From positions 186,001 through 250,000 of the forward strand of contig CAJUCN010000002.1 in the NCBI GenBank assembly GCA_910585005.1: a stretch of 64,000 nt of DNA, given 5' to 3'. The notes under the pieces are model-generated. The model was not told the DNA's origin and did not search any database. It worked only from the letters and a program-made list of their open reading frames with translations. Position numbers and translations under genes: made by a program. This document shows positions 58,564 through 64,000 of this stretch, in pieces. Numbering within the stretch: the stretch's first letter is position 1; every line of letters starts with the position of its first letter. Source of the DNA: an uncultured Lachnospiraceae bacterium. GTDB lineage: Bacteria; Bacillota; Clostridia; Lachnospirales; Lachnospiraceae.

Positions 58564-60306
58564 ATGAAAAAATTTTCCGGCAGACTGGCCGTGCTATTTT
58601 TGACAGTCAGTTTTTGGATTAATGGATGTAGTTTTATTTCCGAATCAAAGGACGAATCCCCTTATGAAGAGTTTTTAGTGATAGATGTTTTTGACGGCCT
58701 TGCTAATTATCAGGGTATTCAGTCCGGATGGTTTGCAAAGCTTGTGAAGGACAAGTTTAATATGCAGTTGAACATCATTGCTCCTAATGTGGCGGGAGGC
58801 GGAGATACTTTGTTTGAAGTCCGGTGTGCGGCAGGAAATCTTGGGGATATTATTATATTTAGCGGGGAAAAACAAGTTTTACAGAATATTGTCACATCAG
58901 GATTGATCTTGGATATGGAACCATACATAAAAGATAAAGATATTATGCGGTTTGAAACGGCTATTCGGAATGTAAATAATTCCATAACCCCTAAGGGATT
59001 GTTTGCCATTCCTACGGAACTTTCATCAAATGCCCCTACTGTGCCAAGCGAAAGTAAAGAGCCTACTTACGGGCCTTATATCCGATGGGATCTGTATAAG
59101 GAGCTGGGATATCCAAAGATTGGCACATTGGAAGAGCTGCTTCCGGTTTTGAAGCAGATGCAAGAGCTTGAACCTGTTACTGAAGCAGGAGAAAAAACCT
59201 ATGCTTTTTCCTTTTTCAGAGATTGGGATGCAAATTTAATGAATGCAGCCAAGCAGCCTTGCTGTTTTTATGGTTATGATGAAAGTGGATTTGTCCTTGT
59301 TAAGGCGGACAGCAGCGATTACCAAAGTATTATTGACGAGGACTCTCTTTATGTCAGGGTTCTGAAATGGTATTTTGATGCAAATCAGATGGGGTTAGTG
59401 GACCCTGATTCTCCTACCCTGAATTTTCAGGGGTTGGTGGAAAAGTATGAAAGAGGACAAATACTATATTCTCCCTGGCCTTGGGTAGCACAGCAGCATT
59501 ATAACATCATATCCAACAAAAAAACCGGAAAAGGGTTTATGATGGCGGACATTGAAGATATGCAAATTTATTCTTATGGATGCAGTGTTAACGGAAATTA
59601 TAAGACGATTGTTGCCGTGGGGTCGCAGACGAAGGATCCGGAGAGAATGGTAGATTTTATTAATTGGTTATACTCTCCTGATGGCATTGCGGCTAACGGT
59701 GTGAACAGCATGGCGGACACGGCAGGACCGGAAGGGCTTTGCTGGGAATACGGAGAAGATGGGCCGTATCTTACAGAATTCGGAAAAAAAGCGCTTCTGG
59801 AGGGAGATGCACAGGTGCCGGAAGAATGGGGGGGAGGAAGCTGGAAAGACGGAATTTCCATGTTGAATTTTATGCCGGTAACGAAATGCGAAATAGATGA
59901 TCAGGGGTACTATTATTCTTTTCAAATGTGGGATTCGTTAAATGATGCGAGAAGTACACCGCTGGACAGGAATTGGAAGGAAATCATGAAAGCGGAAACT
60001 ACTTTGGAATATCTGATAGGGAATCAAAAGATCATGGTGTCGCCAGGGTGCGGATATTCCATACCACCGGAAACATCGGAGCAGGCGGCTGTAAGGAAAC
60101 AATGCCGGAATGCAATCCAGAGATATTCCTGGGAGATGATCTTTGCAAAAGATGAAGAGGAATTTTATTCTCTTTTAAGAGAAATGCAGACAGAAGCCAT
60201 TAGCCTTGGGTACGAAGAAATGTTTGCGCTGGATATGGAAAATGCAAAGGCAAGAGAAGAGGCCAGATGGGAAGCCGTGGAACAATATAAAAATGATGAT
60301 AAATAA
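58564..60306 (+). CDS. Second extracellular solute-binding lipoprotein, paralogue
   Basis: The 580-residue lipoprotein (signal ending INGC) is a paralogue of the binding protein at 51167-52984. Shared blocks include VFDGLANYQGIQSGWFAKL, LNIIAPN, AGNLGDIIIF and RWDLYKELGYP. It lacks the acidic linker. No permease gene accompanies it, so it probably delivers a related oligosaccharide to the same permeases. It leads a unit with GH42, GH43 and a serine hydrolase gene. Confidence 0.92.
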   Translation: MKKFSGRLAVLFLTVSFWINGCSFISESKDESPYEEFLVIDVFDGLANYQGIQSGWFAKLVKDKFNMQLNIIAPNVAGGGDTLFEVRCAAGNLGDIIIFSGEKQVLQNIVTSGLILDMEPYIKDKDIMRFETAIRNVNNSITPKGLFAIPTELSSNAPTVPSESKEPTYGPYIRWDLYKELGYPKIGTLEELLPVLKQMQELEPVTEAGEKTYAFSFFRDWDANLMNAAKQPCCFYGYDESGFVLVKADSSDYQSIIDEDSLYVRVLKWYFDANQMGLVDPDSPTLNFQGLVEKYERGQILYSPWPWVAQQHYNIISNKKTGKGFMMADIEDMQIYSYGCSVNGNYKTIVAVGSQTKDPERMVDFINWLYSPDGIAANGVNSMADTAGPEGLCWEYGEDGPYLTEFGKKALLEGDAQVPEEWGGGSWKDGISMLNFMPVTKCEIDDQGYYYSFQMWDSLNDARSTPLDRNWKEIMKAETTLEYLIGNQKIMVSPGCGYSIPPETSEQAAVRKQCRNAIQRYSWEMIFAKDEEEFYSLLREMQTEAISLGYEEMFALDMENAKAREEARWEAVEQYKNDDK

Positions 60307-60323
60307 AAGAAAGGAATAAAGAA

Positions 60324-62348
60324 ATGATAGAAAGCAAAAAGGTAAAAAAGATTTTGTATGGAGGCGATTACAATCCTGAACAGTGGCCGGAAGAAATCTG
60401 GGAAGAGGATATGCGTATGTTTCATTTGGCGCATATTGACGTGGTTACGTTAAATGTATTTAGCTGGGCCGAGTTGCAGAAAGATGAAGATACCTATGAC
60501 TTTTCCAAATTAGACAAGATCATGGAATTGGCAAGGAAAAATGGATTGAAAGTGTGTCTTGCAACTTCTACGGCTGCCCATCCGGCGTGGATGGCCAGAA
60601 AATATCCTGATATTTTGCGTACGGAATACAATGGAATCAGGAGAAAATTTGGCAGCAGACATAATTCGTGCCCGAATTCCCCTACTTACCGGAAATATTC
60701 TGTCAAGTTAGCCGGGAAACTGGCACAGCGCTATCAGGGTTATGACAATATTGTAGCATGGCACATTTCCAATGAATACGGAGGAACCTGTTATTGTGAT
60801 AATTGTGAAAGGGCTTTTCGCAATTGGCTGAAAGAAAAATATGGAACAATTGAAGAGTTGAACAGGGCATGGAATATGTCTTTTTGGGGTCATACCCTTT
60901 ATGATTTTGAGGATGTGGTAGTTCCTGACCTTAGATCTGAGGAATTTGACTGGGATGGAGAGAGACGCACAAATTTTCAAGGTATTTCTCTGGATTATAA
61001 CCGGTTTAATTCTGACAGTATTTTAGAATGCTATCGTTTAGAGTATGAAGCCGTGAAAAAGCATACGCCGGATATCCCTGTAACTACAAATTTCATGGGA
61101 GCTTATAAACCCTTGGATTATCAAAAGTGGGCAAACTACATGGATTTTGTATCTTGGGATAATTACCCTTCTTATGATGGTACACCTGCACAGACAAGTT
61201 TTAATCATGATTTGATGAGAGGGTTGAAACAGGGAAAGCCTTTTGCTCTTATGGAGCAGACTCCAAGTGTAACCAATTGGCATATTTATTGTAAGCTAAA
61301 ACGTCCTGGTGTAATGCGTCTGTGGAGTTACCAGGCAGTGGCTCATGGAGCAGACACCGTTATGTTTTTCCAGATGCGTAGAAGTATTGGCGCCTGCGAA
61401 AAATATCATGGTGCGGTGATCGATCATGTAGGGAATGAAAATACCAGAGTGTTCAGGGAAATTACGGAGCTTGGGCTGGAACTTGACCAGATAGGCAGCA
61501 CACTTTTAGGATCCCGGGCGAAATCCCAGGCAGCTATTTTGTTTGACTGGGATAATTGGTGGGCGGCGGAATATTCGGCGGGACCAACAAGGCTGATTAA
61601 TTATCATCAGGAGATCATGCAGTATTACAAAGCGCTGCACGAGCAGAACATTTCTGTAGATCTGGTCAGTGTCAATGATGACTTATCTGCCTATAAATTG
61701 GTGATTGCACCACTTTTATATATGTGTAAGGAAGGATTTGACGAAAAAGTCCGCAGTTTTGTAAAGCAGGGAGGTGTTTTTCTAACTACCTATTTTAGCG
61801 GTTATGTGGAAGACCATGACCTTGTAGTTACCGGCGGTTATCCGGGAAGGTTAAAAGATATCCTGGGAATTTGGGTGGAGGAGTCGGATGCTCTTCCGCC
61901 TGAGGAAGCGAATCTTTTTACTTATAAAGGGAAGACTTATCCGGCAGGGGTACTTTGTGATTTGCTTCATTTGCAAGGGGCAAAGGCGCTTGCCTGTTAC
62001 GAGAAGGATTTTTATGAGGGAATGCCGGTACTTACCCAAAATGAATTTGGGCAGGGGAAGGCTTACTATGTGGCGGCCCGCTCTAATGAAGAGTTTTATG
62101 CAGACTTTTTGGGCGGATTATGTGAGGAGCTATCCATAGAACCGGCAGCCAATACGCCGGAAGAAGTGGAGGCGGCCGTGCGCGAAAATGAAAACGGAAA
62201 TTTCTTGTTCCTGCTTAACCATAGAGGTAATACGGTAAATGTCATTTTGGAAAAAGACGGTGAAGATCTGTTGACTGGTAAATGTTATCAAGCCGGAGAC
62301 AGAGTAACGCTGGAAAAAGCGGGAGTAGTCATTTTGAAGAGGAGATAA
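60324..62348 (+). CDS. Beta-galactosidase, glycoside hydrolase family 42
   Basis: The 674-residue enzyme is a GH42 beta-galactosidase. The opening LYGGDYNPEQWP is diagnostic. The acid/base is E151 in WHISNEYGG and the nucleophile E311 in ALMEQTPSVTNW. Cysteines C116, C156, C158 and C161 have the same spacing as the zinc site known in Thermus GH42. There is no signal peptide. It would remove beta-galactose from imported oligosaccharides, which fits the galactosyl side chains of xyloglucan. GH43 follows 4 nt later. Confidence 0.95.
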   Translation: MIESKKVKKILYGGDYNPEQWPEEIWEEDMRMFHLAHIDVVTLNVFSWAELQKDEDTYDFSKLDKIMELARKNGLKVCLATSTAAHPAWMARKYPDILRTEYNGIRRKFGSRHNSCPNSPTYRKYSVKLAGKLAQRYQGYDNIVAWHISNEYGGTCYCDNCERAFRNWLKEKYGTIEELNRAWNMSFWGHTLYDFEDVVVPDLRSEEFDWDGERRTNFQGISLDYNRFNSDSILECYRLEYEAVKKHTPDIPVTTNFMGAYKPLDYQKWANYMDFVSWDNYPSYDGTPAQTSFNHDLMRGLKQGKPFALMEQTPSVTNWHIYCKLKRPGVMRLWSYQAVAHGADTVMFFQMRRSIGACEKYHGAVIDHVGNENTRVFREITELGLELDQIGSTLLGSRAKSQAAILFDWDNWWAAEYSAGPTRLINYHQEIMQYYKALHEQNISVDLVSVNDDLSAYKLVIAPLLYMCKEGFDEKVRSFVKQGGVFLTTYFSGYVEDHDLVVTGGYPGRLKDILGIWVEESDALPPEEANLFTYKGKTYPAGVLCDLLHLQGAKALACYEKDFYEGMPVLTQNEFGQGKAYYVAARSNEEFYADFLGGLCEELSIEPAANTPEEVEAAVRENENGNFLFLLNHRGNTVNVILEKDGEDLLTGKCYQAGDRVTLEKAGVVILKRR

Positions 62349-62352
62349 AAGG

Positions 62353-63885
62353 ATGAAAATACAAAACCCGATTATCAGGGGATTTTACCCGGATCCTAGT
62401 GTTTGTGAAGCGGAAGGAAAATATTATATTGCGTGCAGTTCTTTTCAATATCTTCCTGGAGTGCCGATCTTTGAAAGTGAGGATCTGGTGAATTGGAAGC
62501 AGGTTGCAAATGCCCTGACCAGGATATCCCAGGTGGAACTTCATAAGGTGCCTAGTTCTGGCGGTGTGTTTGCGCCTACCTTACGGTATTATGAGGGAAC
62601 CTTTTATATGGTGACAAACAATAATACTTTTGGGAAGAATTTCTATATTTATACGAAAGATATCAGAGGTGAGTGGTCGGAACCGATTTTTGTGGATCAG
62701 GAAGGGATAGATCCTTCGCTATTGTTTGATCATGGGAAGGTGTATTTTACAAGCAATGGAAATGACGCACAGGGAAAAGGATGCATTTTACAGTGTGAGA
62801 TCGATATTAAGACCGGTGAAAAGTTAACGGAAAGCATTCCCGTATGGAGTGGAAGCGGCGGCCGCTATCTGGAATCTCCCCATTTGTATCATATTGGCGA
62901 TTGGTATTATTTGATGGCAGCGGAAGGTGGTACAGAGTACGGACATATGATCACTTACGCCAGAAGCAAAAACCCGTTTGGCCCTTTTGAAGATTATCAG
63001 GGAAATCCGGTGCTTACAAACCGTGACCTTGGAGGAAACCAAAGTTCCATTCAAGGGATTGGGCACGGTGACCTGATTCAGGACAAAAAAGGAAATTATT
63101 ATATGGTCTGCCTGGGTTTTCGCCAAATAGGTATGTGGCAGCCTTATCATCATTTGGGAAGGGAAGTGTTCCTTGCCCCTGTTACATGGGGGGAAGAGGG
63201 CTGGTTTAAGGCCGGGGATCAGGGCATTGTAACAGAGTGGATGGATGTAGATCTTGATGGGAACCAGGATATGGACAAATATCATGTATCCTTTGAAGAT
63301 GTAGGGTCAAGTTATCTGCGTTGGAGTTACCTGCGGGATTATCATAAAGAAAATTATGCGTTTGCGGATAAAAGGCTGAGGATTCGTGGAACAGCGATCA
63401 CCTTAGATGAGGCGGATACCCCTACCTTTGTGGGAATCAGGCAGTCAGAATTTCATACCCGTCTTAAAGTAACGGTTTCAGGACAAGCAAAAGAAGCAGG
63501 CGTTACTTTTTATATGGATGAAAGTCAACATTATGATCTTTCACTGATCCAGCAAGACGGTAAGCGCCAGATTATGCTTCGGATACATGTAGGAGATGCA
63601 GTTTGTGCTGTCAATACGGTTATTTTGCCGAAGGGAGAAGAAAAGGCGGAGCTTTTCGTGGTTTCCGATCCGGAGAAGTATGAGTTTTATTATACGATGG
63701 ATGGGAAAAAGAAGTTTCTTGGCAGTGCAAGGACGAAATACTTGTCTTCTGAAGTAGCAGGCGGGTTTACCGGCGTACTGATGGGGTTGTATGCTGTGGA
63801 TGAGGACGGGAAGTGGGCGGAATTTGAAGGGTTAGAGTGGAAACAAGGAGAAAATAAAACAATAGATTTAGATAGGAATGAATAA
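62353..63885 (+). CDS. Glycoside hydrolase family 43, beta-xylosidase/alpha-L-arabinofuranosidase
   Basis: The 510-residue enzyme has the GH43 five-bladed propeller in residues 1-310, with the catalytic base D14 (FYPDPS), the pKa-modulating D120 (GIDPSLL) and the acid E174 (YLESPHLY), and a C-terminal beta-sandwich (GH43_C2-like) from about 320. No signal peptide is present. Families of this form split xylose or arabinofuranose residues; the sequence does not settle which. Its place after GH42 fits side-chain removal from a plant oligosaccharide. Confidence 0.92.
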   Translation: MKIQNPIIRGFYPDPSVCEAEGKYYIACSSFQYLPGVPIFESEDLVNWKQVANALTRISQVELHKVPSSGGVFAPTLRYYEGTFYMVTNNNTFGKNFYIYTKDIRGEWSEPIFVDQEGIDPSLLFDHGKVYFTSNGNDAQGKGCILQCEIDIKTGEKLTESIPVWSGSGGRYLESPHLYHIGDWYYLMAAEGGTEYGHMITYARSKNPFGPFEDYQGNPVLTNRDLGGNQSSIQGIGHGDLIQDKKGNYYMVCLGFRQIGMWQPYHHLGREVFLAPVTWGEEGWFKAGDQGIVTEWMDVDLDGNQDMDKYHVSFEDVGSSYLRWSYLRDYHKENYAFADKRLRIRGTAITLDEADTPTFVGIRQSEFHTRLKVTVSGQAKEAGVTFYMDESQHYDLSLIQQDGKRQIMLRIHVGDAVCAVNTVILPKGEEKAELFVVSDPEKYEFYYTMDGKKKFLGSARTKYLSSEVAGGFTGVLMGLYAVDEDGKWAEFEGLEWKQGENKTIDLDRNE

Positions 63886-63896
63886 GGAGGGTTACA

Positions 63897-64000
63897 ATGA
63901 GTTTAAAAGAAAAGTTACAAAGTGTAATGGAGCAGTCAGTAAGTGACTGCGAAGTAGCGGGCGTAAACCTGTTGGTAGAAAAAGACGGGGAGGAGATCTG
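63897..64000 (+). CDS. Serine hydrolase of the beta-lactamase family (truncated by window end)
   Basis: Only the first 34 codons are in the window. They read SLKEKLQSVMEQSV and then VAGVNLLVEKDGEEI, the usual start of class C beta-lactamase-like serine hydrolases, which include esterases. AAGGAGGG lies 6 nt before the ATG. It lies 11 nt after GH43, in the same unit, so an esterase that removes acetyl or other groups is possible but unproven. The catalytic Ser-x-x-Lys is beyond the window. Confidence 0.6.
   Translation, partial: MSLKEKLQSVMEQSVSDCEVAGVNLLVEKDGEEI

Noticed and set aside
1..64000. CRISPR arrays, insertion sequences, prophage genes, rRNA operons
   Set aside because: No spaced direct repeats of CRISPR type, transposase, integrase, phage structural gene or rRNA sequence was seen on either strand.

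Overview
The window spans the replication origin of a low-GC Gram-positive anaerobe, most likely a member of the Lachnospiraceae (Clostridia). The reasons are the gene order dnaA-dnaN-yaaA-recF-gyrB-gyrA on one side and rpmH-rnpA-yidD-yidC-jag-mnmE on the other, the AT-rich core, lipoprotein-type solute-binding proteins, a DUF3881 gene beside serS, and many YesM/YesN-type two-component systems. The species cannot be named from the sequence alone. oriC lies around 25.7-27.8 kb. Core genes to its left run on the minus strand and core genes to its right on the plus strand, so transcription follows the replication forks.

Left arm (1-18.7 kb, all minus strand). In transcription order: a Na+/H+ antiporter and a flotillin trail directly behind gyrA and end at a strong terminator. 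Next come a Cthe_2159-type carbohydrate-binding lipoprotein, the arabinose repressor AraR, an FGGY kinase (probable ribulokinase) and AraD. A YesM-type histidine kinase and YesN-type regulator follow, then a YtfQ-YtfR-YtfT-YjfF-like sugar ABC transporter, and last a chemotaxis receptor coupled to a second sugar-binding lipoprotein. Together these look like sensing, chemotaxis towards, uptake and breakdown of a pentose or furanose such as L-arabinose.

Origin core (18.7-44.2 kb). After the dnaA and rpmH clusters, mnmE and mnmG are separated by two sugar-related genes (a TIM-barrel isomerase/epimerase and a ThuA-like protein). rsmG, a soluble DegS/DegU-like pair, a parS cluster, parA, parB, a DUF4446 membrane protein, an HD-GYP protein, serS, DUF3881 and a solitary tRNA-Arg(CCT) follow.

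Right arm (44.2-64 kb). Past the tRNA the base composition becomes visibly richer in G+C and the genes serve glycan use: GH31 alpha-xylosidase, an orphan histidine kinase, an LplB/YtcP-like ABC importer with its binding protein, YesL, GH3, a divergent YesN-like regulator, a second binding protein, GH42 beta-galactosidase, GH43, and the start of a serine hydrolase. None of the glycosidases has a signal peptide. The enzyme set (alpha-xylosidase, beta-galactosidase, beta-glucosidase, arabinofuranosidase/xylosidase) fits import and cytoplasmic breakdown of xyloglucan oligosaccharides. That is the main functional inference for this window.

No rRNA, insertion sequence, integrase, phage gene or CRISPR array was seen.
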